Below are positions 46,279 to 56,557 of a stretch of 64,000 bases of DNA, one piece after another (positions within the stretch are counted from its first letter, which is position 1; every line of letters begins with the position of its first letter). This stretch comes from Liopterus haemorrhoidalis. Taxonomy: Eukaryota > Arthropoda > Insecta > Coleoptera > Dytiscidae. The notes beneath the pieces were generated by a model. The model was not told the origin of the DNA. It searched no databases and saw only the letters and a list, made by a program, of their open reading frames with translations. The stretch lies in contig OZ020613.1 of the NCBI GenBank assembly GCA_963971575.1, positions 47,672,739 through 47,736,738 of the forward strand, written 5' to 3'. The position numbers were made by a program, and so were the translations under genes.

Positions 46279-47829
46279 TATATATATATATATATATATA
46301 TCCCTGTATATATATATATATCCCTGTATATATACTCCCAGGGACGAAATCCATGTATGTAGCCAAAGTTGGGATTCGCATAACGGTTCACTTCAAGGAA
46401 ACTCATCCGCGCACTAGCTCAGAGTCGGAGAGTAGGAGGGGGAGGGGGGTAAAGATTTATATAGAGCGCCAGTAAATATCTCGGATATTTATCACTACCT
46501 GGGGCAGGACATATTTACCTATCCTGTCCCCAGCCCTTGAAGTGTCCACAGCGCTCACTAGCAATGCGCTATTGCTCTTGGCTACGGCTACCCAAAATAA
46601 TACGAAACGGTCACCTACCTCTACGCCTGCAGCTCCTGGTGCTTAATTAATAAGCACCCTCACACGGGGTTGATGTGAACAATACACCTCGTAAGAGGAC
46701 ACAGTAAATTGTCTTTCAGCCGACTTCGTGTAATAGTTTGTCCCGAGACGGGCACAACAAATCATGGAGGTACGTAACCTCTCCGAAGTGGCTAACTACA
46801 GAGACTAAACAGTTCTGTCCCTGGTGAACTTATTACTAACGTAATGATACACTTATACTGAACTTAAACTTAACTACTCACAATGTCGATCCTGGTGTCA
46901 CCAACATCAGTGGTTACGTTACTCAATATCTGTACGTAGCTGTTATGAAACAATACTCTGATCACCTCAAAATCCGATAATAGTCTACCTGGACTGCCTT
47001 GTTCCATGGACTTCTAGTGCCTACGGTGGAGAAGGTTAATGTACACACAATCACAACCAGGATGGGAATATATGGGTAGTACACCTAGGTACAAGTTCCA
47101 CTTCGCATGGAATATTCCAAACCGAATATTACTCAAAACAGAGCTCGCGGCTCCATTCCAAGAATTAAATACAAGACTAGTAACGTACTCACGTACACTT
47201 CGACACCTGGAAATAACAATAATCCCGTAATACAAAGAGGGAACACCATAGATCCTCTAGGGCTAAACTTGGTGGCTATCCCGTGGACATCGGACGGCTC
47301 CTGGATGGCTGCCACTCTTGGCGGTGTGTCCACCCCAAGACTTCTCTCCCAAACGCCTCCTCTAGCTGGAACGATTGGCCGCTCACATCGTGCTGACGGC
47401 TGACTCCAACGGTCGCCTCGAACTGCTCTCTGTGGATGCTCTACAGGTCCTTGGCCTCACTGGACTCTCAGGAGTTCCTGGCGGACACCCGCACACAACT
47501 CAATATCTTCTCAACATGTGCTTCAACGGCACCAAAATGGCTGCTGGCTTCAGTCGTACTGGGCTAATACGACTCCCAACAGATTCTCAATGGACTCAAA
47601 ATAGTCCTCACTAGACTCCCAAGAGTTCCTGGCGGACACCCGCACACAACCCTATATATCGGGAAACTTCCCGTGGCTTCAAAACTACGTAAACTTAATT
47701 TACAATTGCCCGCCAAGCCGGTCGTCACAAACCCAACTTGAGTCTTGCTTGAGTCTTGCGTGTATCATTACTTGTTGTGTGTATAGTTGTCATTCAGAGG
47801 AAGAACATCATCTGAAATGCCCTCCTTGG

Positions 47830-47862
<33 letters not shown>
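46279..47862. other. Unclassified GC-richer block between two LTR elements
   Basis: Begins and ends in AT microsatellites. Composition is clearly less AT-rich than the host. It contains a direct repeat of GTTCCTGGCGGACACCCGC at about 47475 and 47626. A TATATAGGG box is visible on the minus strand near 47655, which suggests a minus-oriented transposon or LTR, but no termini or coding domain could be recognised. Confidence 0.5.
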
Positions 47863-47865
<3 letters not shown>

Positions 47866-48035
47866 AACACACTGTAATACTTGTTTATTGATGTAAATAA
47901 TTACAAACATGAAATAAAATGATATAACAAGGTTTAACGTGTTTGGAACCGTGGTTGGCCGTCAACTGTATATCCTAATAGCCATTGGTCATCTGCGCAT
48001 CTGTCAGGGGAGGATAGGCAACTTGTAATGTTACA
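47863..48035 (-). repeat. 3' LTR, Gypsy family B copy 2
   Basis: 173 bp and apparently identical to the 5' LTR. It also supplies the last codons of the gag-pol frame. Confidence 0.88.
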
Positions 48036-50975
48036 GTCGGCCGTCCTGGAGACGACATCGTCCTCGATGTCATCATCGGAAGGTGGATCGTCTTCTTCAT
48101 CGGAGGAGGATTCTTCGTCTACGTCTTGTAAGATAACCAGCTTGTCGTGTAGCTCATCGGCAGCTTGTTCTATGACATAGGTATAACATCTACTAAGACA
48201 ATCAACGTGACTAATATTTTTACCATGACGGTGTTCGATGGTGTAATCATACTCTTCCAGTTTGATGCACCAGCCGAATATTTGTCTATTGGCATCCTTC
48301 TTAGCCAAAGTCTGTTTCAGGGCACTACAGTCTGTAATGATTTTAAAGTTCTTACCAAGCAGGTAAATACGAAACTTGTCTATAGCTTTGATGACGGCTA
48401 GAGTCTCAAGTTTGAAACTACTGTACCTAGACTCTTCAGGCGTCGTCTTCCAGCTTGCGTAAAACACGGGATGAAGTTTATTGTCTTCATGTCGTTGTAG
48501 TAATATGGCGCCTAGGCCACTAGCGCTAGCATCAGTATGCAGCTCAGTCTCTAGATATCTGTTGTAGATTTTTAATATGGGTTCGCTCACCAGACATGTC
48601 TTAAGGTTCTCGAATGCTGAGCGTTGAACCTCATTCATAACGAACTTCTTGTCTTTCTGAAGTAAGTCGGATAACGGCTTGGCTATCGTGGCGTAACTTT
48701 TTATGAACCTCCTGAAATAGCCTGTTAAGCCTAGAAAACGTCTAAGCTCATGCTCGTTTGTCGGCAGTGGGAAGCGTTCAACTGCTGACGTCTTTTCATT
48801 ACCAGGTTGTATCATATCTTTGGAAATACGGTAACCTAAATATTCCAAATGTTTCATTGCAAATTTGCATTTGTCTAGGCGAAGTTGTAATCTGCTTCTT
48901 TTTATTCGTTCCATTATCTTTTTCAGGGTAGCAATATGCTCTTGTAATGATTTGCTTGCAACCAAAATGTCGTCGAGATATATTTGAATCTCACCACTCA
49001 CCACTAGATCGTGGAAGATCTCTGTCACAAACCTTTGGAAAACAGCAGGACCATTGCATAACCCAAAAGGCATTTTAACGTATTCATATAGTCCTCCAGG
49101 CACTACAAATGAGGTATACTTTATAGATCGCTCTTCTAAATAAACATGATGAAATCCGCTCTTAAAATCCAATGTTGAAAAGTACTCTTTCTGACTTAGA
49201 TTATTTATCAAGTCATCGATATGCGGAAGAGGATATTTATCTTTGAAGGTCACCTTGTTAAGGGCTCGATAGTCCACGCAGAGACGATATTCATTATTTT
49301 TCTTTCTAACAAGGACTATGGGGCTTGCGTAGTCCGAAACGCTGGGTCGTATCACTCCCTTCTTCAACAGCCTGTTAATTTCAGCATCAACAAATTCTTT
49401 TTCATGGAATGATAATCGTCGAGGGGAAAACCCTATTGGCCTATCATCTTTAAGTGTGATCTTCATCTTGGTTCGGATTTCACTACCGGTAACGTTTGAA
49501 GTTTCTTCCGGGAAATCTTGAGAATCTATCACTATTTCACGGATTTCGCGTTTAGTGTTCAAGGCCACTTCACCAACATTAACCTCAATTGGGCCACATA
49601 AACAGTCAGTGTCAATTCTAAAAATGTCTGATTCACTACACTCACTAGCAGGCATTTCTACTTTCGGCTTGCGAATCGTTACACAACTATTAGCGTAGAT
49701 CAGTTCAACACAGGTTAAAAACTCCCTGCCTAAAAGTAGATCATCACGAATTGATAGATCTGGTACCACTATAGCTTCAAGTTCATAATGTTCATTGTCC
49801 ATTTGGATTTCTAAGTCAACAACTTCACTACACATCACTCGTGTATCGTTTAGTCCGATTAAGACATTTTGAGATGGACGCACTTGCACATCTAGTTCGC
49901 AGATTAATTTCTCACGGATCAAGTTTGATTTCGCGCCCGTGTCGAGCATAGCGCATACCGCTCGACCGTTAACTACACACTCTTTGTGAAATAGGTGGTT
50001 GTCAGTTTCAATACGGTGCACTGAGGATACCGTTGCATCGATTGAAGATTGTTTCTCGTTGCTTTTACGTTTTTCTGGGCACTCACGGGCTATGTGTCCC
50101 TGTTTATTACACTTAAAACACACAATCGCATTTCTTGGGTTGCTAACAGCATTTTTCGCAGAGTCAACTACACCAGTTTTGTCGGGTATCTTAACTCGGT
50201 TAAAGTCTCTAACTTTCTTTTGTTCGGAGAACGGTTCACGTGATCGCTTTTGATCTGTACGTGTCATTTCTTTAGACACCATCTTCATTGTCGAAAGCAG
50301 TTCGGATAATGAAGTATGTTTGTTCGTAATCATTTGTGTACGGACTGTGAAATTATCGATCCCTCGAATGAGATGTTGGATCATTTCCTCATCCCTCATT
50401 TTGATCTGTCGCCCTAAGCGTACCTTCGCATGGAAGTAGTCCTCGAATGACTCGTTTGACTTCCAACGCATGCTTCGTATCTTTTCTAAAATATCTATTT
50501 CATCGATCCTGTTACCAAAAAGATCTCGCAACTCGCTTTTAATTCCAGCCCATGGCTTACAATGAATATCAGGTGTCGATTCATACCATTTACGAGCGTT
50601 GCCTAGTAAGCGATTTGTTGCCAACACTTTCATCGTTTGGTCTGATACTTCGTACATTAACTGAATGTCATCGACTCGCTGTAGCCAGACTTCAACATCA
50701 AGCGATTCGTCACCAGCTTGCCCGAATTTAGGAATTTGCGCACCGATTTCTGAAAAGGGAAGTTTGCTTGCACTTGAACGGGTTGTTTCTGTTGAACTGG
50801 GACTTGCGCTATCACCACGAGTCTCACGTCTTAACATAGTAGCTAAAAGTAATTGCAGCATTTCATTAACATTCATGTTATTCGTCTGGGCGGACGTCGT
50901 ATCGTTTCCATTTGTTGTATCACATGATCTATTCGAATCCTGTGTCGCGTCAACGTAGTTGTCAGATTCCGCCAT
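47934..50975 (-). CDS. Gypsy family B copy 2 gag-pol ORF without integrase
   Basis: 1013 codons from ATG 50975 (MAESDNYVDA); an upstream GTG in frame is less likely. Order: gag, CCHC knuckle CFKCNKQGHIAREC near residue 285, aspartic protease MLDTGAKSN near 342, RT with FSTLDFKSGFHH and YLDDILVA (near 663), then RNase H with HTDASASGLGA (near 813). After VILQDVDEE the frame jumps straight to the acidic SSSDEEDDPPSDDD segment that in copy 1 lies behind integrase. About 1.17 kb (HHCC, integrase core and C-terminus) is absent, with an AGAA microhomology at the join. The frame ends inside the 3' LTR. The protein could still reverse transcribe but cannot integrate by itself. Confidence 0.9.
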   Translation of the reverse strand: MAESDNYVDATQDSNRSCDTTNGNDTTSAQTNNMNVNEMLQLLLATMLRRETRGDSASPSSTETTRSSASKLPFSEIGAQIPKFGQAGDESLDVEVWLQRVDDIQLMYEVSDQTMKVLATNRLLGNARKWYESTPDIHCKPWAGIKSELRDLFGNRIDEIDILEKIRSMRWKSNESFEDYFHAKVRLGRQIKMRDEEMIQHLIRGIDNFTVRTQMITNKHTSLSELLSTMKMVSKEMTRTDQKRSREPFSEQKKVRDFNRVKIPDKTGVVDSAKNAVSNPRNAIVCFKCNKQGHIARECPEKRKSNEKQSSIDATVSSVHRIETDNHLFHKECVVNGRAVCAMLDTGAKSNLIREKLICELDVQVRPSQNVLIGLNDTRVMCSEVVDLEIQMDNEHYELEAIVVPDLSIRDDLLLGREFLTCVELIYANSCVTIRKPKVEMPASECSESDIFRIDTDCLCGPIEVNVGEVALNTKREIREIVIDSQDFPEETSNVTGSEIRTKMKITLKDDRPIGFSPRRLSFHEKEFVDAEINRLLKKGVIRPSVSDYASPIVLVRKKNNEYRLCVDYRALNKVTFKDKYPLPHIDDLINNLSQKEYFSTLDFKSGFHHVYLEERSIKYTSFVVPGGLYEYVKMPFGLCNGPAVFQRFVTEIFHDLVVSGEIQIYLDDILVASKSLQEHIATLKKIMERIKRSRLQLRLDKCKFAMKHLEYLGYRISKDMIQPGNEKTSAVERFPLPTNEHELRRFLGLTGYFRRFIKSYATIAKPLSDLLQKDKKFVMNEVQRSAFENLKTCLVSEPILKIYNRYLETELHTDASASGLGAILLQRHEDNKLHPVFYASWKTTPEESRYSSFKLETLAVIKAIDKFRIYLLGKNFKIITDCSALKQTLAKKDANRQIFGWCIKLEEYDYTIEHRHGKNISHVDCLSRCYTYVIEQAADELHDKLVILQDVDEESSSDEEDDPPSDDDIEDDVVSRTADCNITSCLSSPDRCADDQWLLGYTVDGQPRFQTR

Positions 50976-51343
50976 TTTGAAATATTTTTGACAGTTAACC
51001 AACTTCACACAGTGTCTATAACGTAACTAGCTTCGCACCGGAACACCAGTTTCGCGCCAACACAACACGCTAACCTCACGAGATTTTCCCGCGCTAACCT
51101 CAAAATTTCACCACGCGGTTCGCAATTCGTCGCGTAACTCGCACAACACAACTTCTGCCGCACAGTACGTCGTACAGACACAAATTATGTTTATTCCTTG
51201 AAGTTTTACAATACACCACTCGCTGTCCGTCGCGAATCGGCACAGGTACTCCGCACTTAAACTTAAACAATCTCAATTTTCACTCACTAAAAATTGTCAC
51301 CAATCGTTCACCACTTAAGCTTGGATTTATCCCACTTCTGAAC

Positions 51344-51516
51344 TGTAACACACTGTAATACTTGTTTATTGATGTAAATAATTACAAACATGAAATAAAA
51401 TGATATAACAAGGTTTAACGTGTTTGGAACCGTGGTTGGCCGTCAACTGTATATCCTAATAGCCATTGGTCATCTGCGCATCTGTCAGGGGAGGATAGGC
51501 AACTTGTAATGTTACA
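51344..51516 (-). repeat. 5' LTR, Gypsy family B copy 2
   Basis: 173 bp. The leader downstream (51009-51343 on the minus strand) matches copy 1 positions 19960-20327. Confidence 0.88.
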
Positions 51517-51589
51517 ATATATATTCCAGACTATACGCTACTCGTAGTTCGTTGATTATTTTTTGTAACAGTGTATAAATATATATATA

Positions 51590-52072
51590 TATATATAATT
51601 TTTGTAATAAAATTATCCAATATTGGAAAATGTTCTTCCTCTGAATGACAACTATACACACAACAAAAAGCCTATTTAATTTTCTTTTCTTAATTTTATC
51701 AGTTTACTATATTATATATATATATATATATATATAAATCTTCACTTGGCCGCCATATTGCATCCGCCATATTGAATTTTCTAAATTTGACCCTGGATTC
51801 ATTAACAGCCGCCTCAACTACTTTTAGGTAACATTTTCAGGGGTTTGACACCCAAATTGACTCGATTGTGTTGGCTTTATAATCGATTTATCGAAGAAAA
51901 GGTAGAGGTCACGTGGGATTGGTGGCCATATTTGATAAGTTACGATGTTTCCGTAAAAGAGCCACTCGGATTTCGAAACTAGACTACAATAAGCATCGAA
52001 TGAGCCCTGGTAGACCTTTCATAGACTAATATATTTTTGGACAGCATGGGGTCTCTCGATGAAAAAGAATGA

Positions 52073-52143
<71 letters not shown>

Positions 52144-52441
52144 AGTGTTCTCGTTATTGTCGCTAGAGGTGTATGCGTTATATTGAGTCACCAATACTCA
52201 CAGAGCAAATAAAATATACTTAAACTTAAATTATGTATTTGAGTAGCACCTAAAATCTACACATTCGTCTAGGAATTTTATAGAACGGCTAATTTATTCC
52301 ACACATTTTCTGGTTGGGTACTGAAACTAAATTGCAGGACTTAAATGCACAAGGAAACTTTCTCATGCATTACAACCTTCTAATAAATTTCACCGGATTA
52401 GATTTTTTTCCTTTGGATGATCCCACACTCAATAAGAAGTA
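51590..52441. other. Upstream block of gene 4 with microsatellites and an unknown insert
   Basis: 51590-51715 and 52142-52440 match the gene 2 and 3 upstream blocks. Between them lies a roughly 350-bp insert (about 51740-52075) flanked by AT repeats, with CTTGGCCGCCATATTG near its left end and no coding frame. The right flank (52076-52140) is an uninterrupted TA repeat. Confidence 0.6.
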
Positions 52442-53108
52442 CCGAATTTTTCGGACCATAAGACGCACCTTTTTACACAGAAAAATCGACTCACAATTGG
52501 GGTGCGTCTTATGGTCCGAAGATATAGGTGCGTTGTTTCAAAAGTGTGCGATATTAGTGTGGAATCAATTCGGAGCGCAAAAACAGAATTAACCTAGAAA
52601 ATATAATAGAAATGAATACAGAATTAGTAATTTCTGGAGGCCTTACAAGTCAACGACAACCCTTGGGTCGATTAATAAACCATTTAATAATTTTATGCGG
52701 GAAGAGTGGAACAAACGAATGATAAAGCCAAATCGTGATGTTCAAGCAACGAATGAAACGGACGACAATTTCAAAAGTACCTGGGTGAAAAATTCATGAG
52801 AATCTGTAAAGAAAAGACGATTATAAGGTCTTTTACGAAATTCGGTATAATCAACGCATTGGATAGTATCGAAGATGACTTGGTTTCTGAAGAGATTGAT
52901 TACAATAATTCAGATGAAAATAATACGAACAATGAATTAACGAGACGAGTGATTGTACAGAGAGTGAAGATGAACAGAATGTTGCTGGTACAAGTTATTG
53001 TAATAATAAATATTCTTTCTAAAAATTGTCTCATAAATTTGGGGTGCCTCTTATCGTTCGGTGCCGGTCTTATGGTCCTGGTCCGGTCTTATGGTCCGAA
53101 AAATACGG
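52442..53108 (+). mobile_element. pogo/Tigger-type transposon, deletion derivative
   Basis: Inverted termini CCGAATTTTTCGGACCATAA and the reverse complement of TTATGGTCCGAAAAATACGG, flanked by TA (52440-52441 and 53109-53110). The interior translates to fragments of a pogo-like transposase C-terminus: QPLGRLINKPFNNFMREEW, then WVKNS, IIRSFTKFGIINALDS with IEDDLVSEEIDYN. It is frame-shifted and lacks the N-terminal and most catalytic parts. The empty site is visible upstream of gene 1 near 2665. Confidence 0.82.
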
Positions 53109-53238
53109 TATTTAGACTCCTTTTCTTGAATCTTAAAAAACGAGAATCTATACAAACGAAAATGCACATTCTGAACCAGGTTTAAACAAATTATCATTTT
53201 TACAAGTTTTCGTATTAACTGCTGCTAGAGGGCTAAGT

Positions 53239-53588
53239 CAGCGTTTCCCAAAGTGTGGGTCACGACCCGGCACCGGGTCGCAGAAAAATTTTGCCGGGTC
53301 GCGGAAAAAAATTGTAAAAATACAAAAAAGATTTTTTTTGTACATATTATTTGTTTTACGTCAGTTAATCACTAGAATAGTGTGTATTTGTGCTCTTTAT
53401 TACTAGACTATATTCTTTATTACTATACTATACTTTTTATTACTATTTATTACTCTTTATTGCTATAAACCTACTGCTTTAAAATAAAATTTGTTTTGAA
53501 AATAAATGTTTTTTTTTTCATAAGGTGGGTCGCGAAAAATTTTAAAACCTCGTACCGGGTCGGGATCAAAAAAGTTTGGGTACTGCTG
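53239..53588. mobile_element. Non-autonomous hAT-like element in the gene 4 promoter region
   Basis: Termini CAGCGTTTCCCAAAGTG and TTTGGGTACTGCTG form an imperfect inverted repeat. The 8-bp duplication GGCTAAGT (53231-53238 and 53589-53596) flanks it. CACGACCCGGCACCGGGTCG near the left end is repeated in degenerate inverse form near the right end. It is noncoding. It ends about 137 bp before the gene 4 start codon. Confidence 0.88.
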
Positions 53589-53612
53589 GGCTAAGTGGTA
53601 ATTTGAGTCAAG

Positions 53613-53633
53613 AATCCGCACGGACGACTACAT
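53613..53633 (+). promoter_or_regulatory. Conserved upstream element of gene 4
   Basis: AATCCGCACGGACGACTACAT lies about 110 bp before exon A, only 25 bp after the hAT-like element. Confidence 0.5.
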
Positions 53634-53724
53634 AATGAATTTAATAAAGTAAGGGCTCGGTTCCGCTAATTTGGCTTACTTGATAATAGGACAAATTTTG
53701 AAGTATTTTGTTTGAGGATAAAAT

Positions 53725-53845
53725 ATGAATGATACCAGAATCAATGATATAATTATACAAAGGATTTATATTAAGACAGAATATAAAGACACTGATGAAC
53801 ATGATGTGAAGACTGGAATAGAGAGCAAAGCTGAATCGGAGAATG
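53725..53845 (+). CDS. Zinc-finger gene 4, exon A
   Basis: 121 bp, ATG to AATG|GTCAGT. It encodes IYIKTEYKDTDEHDV (Asp to Tyr before IKTE, motif kept). Intact. Confidence 0.8.
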
Positions 53846-54035
53846 GTCAGTAATTAGCAAATTTACAACTATAGTTCTTTCCAGTTAAAAGTAATATCTA
53901 ATCAGTATATAATGAGATATGAGCTGTTCAACAATGCTTCTGATCGATTGAGCCTGGAAACAAATATATAATGAATAAAATGTTGAATTCAAAATTTTTA
54001 CATTATTAGAAATTTCAGCATTGAAGATATACTTA

Positions 54036-54650
54036 GGGTTTGTTCGTTTGTGTTGCACCAAACTTGTCCAGGACAAGAGCAGCTGACGTCACACTGCAAC
54101 TAAAAACTTCTGAACTGCTCGAAACAGGAATACAAACGAACGGTTTTCCAGGCAGGCGAAAGACATTTCCAGACAAAATTGATAACCTCACTTTTTAAAA
54201 CAAATTTATACTAAAGTAATAGTAAATAAATAAGATATTATGAACAGTTTAAATGCTGAAATAAATTTTATAAAAATAAATAATAAAAATTCAGGTTTTG
54301 ACAGATTTTATAAAACTTCTGAAATTATTTATGTTACCAGCATTGCAGGAAAAGTACTGTCCTTCTATTCATATTACTCAATTCATGATCGATGTATGAC
54401 AGATAGATAGATGTAAAGTAAAAATTTCTACTAGATCGAATACAGATTATAACCAAGTTAGATTAAGTGTGTCGCCTTTTTACAGGTTGCCTGAAGCTAC
54501 ACTTGCTCCCGAGCAAGTAGATTTTGCCTGTCCTGAACAAGTTCATAAATACAAACGAACACTTTATGTACAGGTGTCGGAACACAAACGAAAGCCATAG
54601 CGTAGCTGTGCTGTAGTTCAGTGTAGGTTGGGCAACACAAACGAACACAC
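54036..54650. mobile_element. Non-autonomous element with GTTCGTTTGTGTTGC termini
   Basis: TTTGTTCGTTTGTGTTGC on the left and its inverse GCAACACAAACGAAC on the right bound about 615 bp. The ACAAACGAAC motif recurs internally near 54133, 54550 and 54580. The homologous intron in genes 2 and 3 lacks it. The termini resemble those of Harbinger-type elements, but the target duplication is unclear. Confidence 0.65.
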
Positions 54651-55047
54651 TTCTATTCCTTATGTTATTATTTTTGAATTCCTTTCAAGCACAGCCCTTT
54701 TATTATATATATTATAAAATTAATATTTTTTTAACTTTCTACTAACAAATTTCCTTTAATACTGAAATTGTGTTTTATAAATAACACAAGTGTATTATCT
54801 GTTAAGTTTATTTTCATAGTTTATCAACCAATTATTTTTTATATAATTGTATTAATGAATACATTTTTAAATCAGATTACTGACAATATTGTATTTGCTG
54901 TATGTATTTCTCTCATATAACTCGCATTTAATACTGTTAATAATATTTTATTGTCACAGTATATTTCAGTTGAATTACAACAATATTTGTTTATGGACCA
55001 CCTTAAATAATATATGTTTTACAATAAGTAATAATTTTTTATTATAG

Positions 55048-55179
55048 GAATCAAAGATGAAGTGGTAGACGACATATACCACAATAATACCAAAATAGAG
55101 GATATTTATATCAAGTCTGAACCTGTGGACGCCAATGAATGTGAGGATGATTTAGAGACTGCAGCTGTAAAAAACACTG
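55048..55179 (+). CDS. Zinc-finger gene 4, exon B
   Basis: 132 bp, TTATAG| to |GTCAGT, phase 1 both ends. It encodes GIKDEVVDD.. and EDIYIKSEPVDANECEDD, with IKSE conserved. Confidence 0.8.
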
Positions 55180-55206
55180 GTCAGTATAGCTGGTTTTATT
55201 AAAAAT

Positions 55207-55345
55207 AGGAAATATGTCCAGCCGTTTTTGAGTGAATCTCGGACAGACACATGGACAGAAAAAAATTGTTTTTTTTTACGGTTACTGTCAAATATGAGGC
55301 CGAAAACATTAAAAAACAGATGTAGCCTCCAATTTTATTGATATA
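55207..55345. repeat. Short interspersed repeat after exon B (gene 4)
   Basis: Same position and orientation as in genes 2 and 3 (CAGCCGTTTTTGAGTGAATC, GGACAGACAC). Confidence 0.5.
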
Positions 55346-55819
55346 GAAATATTTATTTATTTGCATATATCTTGCCTGCAGGAAAAAACTATCCAAAAAA
55401 TAAATGCAAAATAAAACATTAAAAAATAAATGATACAGTTATAATAATTGTAATAAAGATAATAGATTAGGTAAAAATAATAGATTTTATTTGGTTAATA
55501 AATGCCTTTAAAGAAATGTTGAAAAATTTTAGAGTATTGATAATATTCTGGACAGTCTATCAACAAAAGTATTAAATTTATAATTATTCACATGGCTTCT
55601 GCAGCTAAATTGTGACTGGGACCGATTCTTTCTCACAGGTACCTGAATATTAAATTTACATATGTCGGGTACAAATATCACTCATAACTTTGTATTGAAA
55701 CACACTTTGGGCTAATAACCGTCTAAACATCAATGAAATTATGCCAAGCACATAGAATTTTTCGGAATATGTGTGGATGTTATGGTGTATACCTAAATAT
55801 ATAATTAATTATAGTTGAT

Positions 55820-55960
55820 AGATAATGGGATTCGGACCAGTCAGAAAATAATACAAATTTATTAACTTCGCTAACGTTTCGATTTTAATTTAAATCTTCA
55901 TCAGAGCTTAGTTAATAGTCACGATATAAAATAACAATTTTAAAATTAATAAAAAACACA
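55820..55960 (-). repeat. Retroelement 3' UTR-like fragment
   Basis: On the minus strand it reads CTGATGAAGATTTAAATTAA..CGAAACGTTAGCGAAG, a phrase that recalls the 3' regions of Penelope-like or other non-LTR elements. There is no coding sequence; class is uncertain. Confidence 0.35.
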
Positions 55961-55968
55961 TCATATTG

Positions 55969-56011
55969 TCCGGTTATTGAACTCAGAGATTCTCTGAGTT
56001 CAATAACCGGA
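55969..56011. repeat. Perfect 21-bp palindrome with 1-base spacer
   Basis: Arms 55969-55989 and 55991-56011 are exact reverse complements (TCCGGTTATTGAACTCAGAG.. on the left). It can form an uninterrupted hairpin. It sits where the conserved pre-exon-C block starts in gene 4, at an apparent junction with foreign sequence. Confidence 0.85.
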
Positions 56012-56329
56012 TGTTCAATACCTAAGTAAATTATGAACCTTAACTTGTAGAATAGTCTCTCCCTTTAAGGTATAAAATTATAAATAAAGCATTATTATTT
56101 TATATTAATATGTATCATAATTTATTGTGTTAACACTTACTGTATCCTGAAGTCTTTCTACCTTGCGGTGAAGGCTGTCGTTAAGTTGATCGGCTGTCAT
56201 AAGGTTGATCGTTTTAATGTTTTATATTAGTATAAATTAATTTAAAAACATACAGGCCACGAGTGTACAGAAAAAAATACATTGAAAGCATAGACAGAGT
56301 AATAATAACTAAGAGTATCCAAATTTCAG

Positions 56330-56488
56330 AAAAGCGCCAAAGCCGGGAGACATATATCATCACATCTATTGACAACATGTCCCAGTACAACTACAACACT
56401 AAAATGTTGATCACTGAGGAGACTGACATCAAGTCTGAATGTGGAGATGATGGTGGATGTATGGAAAGTGTAGTTGGACAAGATACAG
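56330..56488 (+). CDS. Zinc-finger gene 4, exon C
   Basis: 159 bp, AATTTCAG| to |GTCAGT, phase 1 both ends. It encodes KRQSRETYIITSIDNMSQ and TDIKSECGDDGGCMES. The following 69-nt intron is in frame and stop-free. Confidence 0.75.
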
Positions 56489-56557
56489 GTCAGTCAATAA
56501 TTTATTATTTTTGTATTAGTTATAAGCTTACCATATTAATAACATATTTGTTTGCAG

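Larger units (their letters stand above)
47863..51516 (-). mobile_element. Ty3/Gypsy retrotransposon, family B, copy 2
   Basis: LTRs of 173 bp (47863-48035 and 51344-51516) appear identical by eye; flanks show the duplication ATAT at 47859-47862 and 51517-51520. It is inserted in an AT microsatellite. It carries one long uninterrupted gag-pol frame but lacks the integrase region. Identical LTRs and an open frame indicate recent insertion. Confidence 0.92.

Noticed and set aside
53239..53588. Palindromic CGACCCGG-rich sequence upstream of gene 4 considered as a regulatory island
   Set aside because: It has inverted termini and an exact 8-bp target duplication, so it is a hAT-like insertion.
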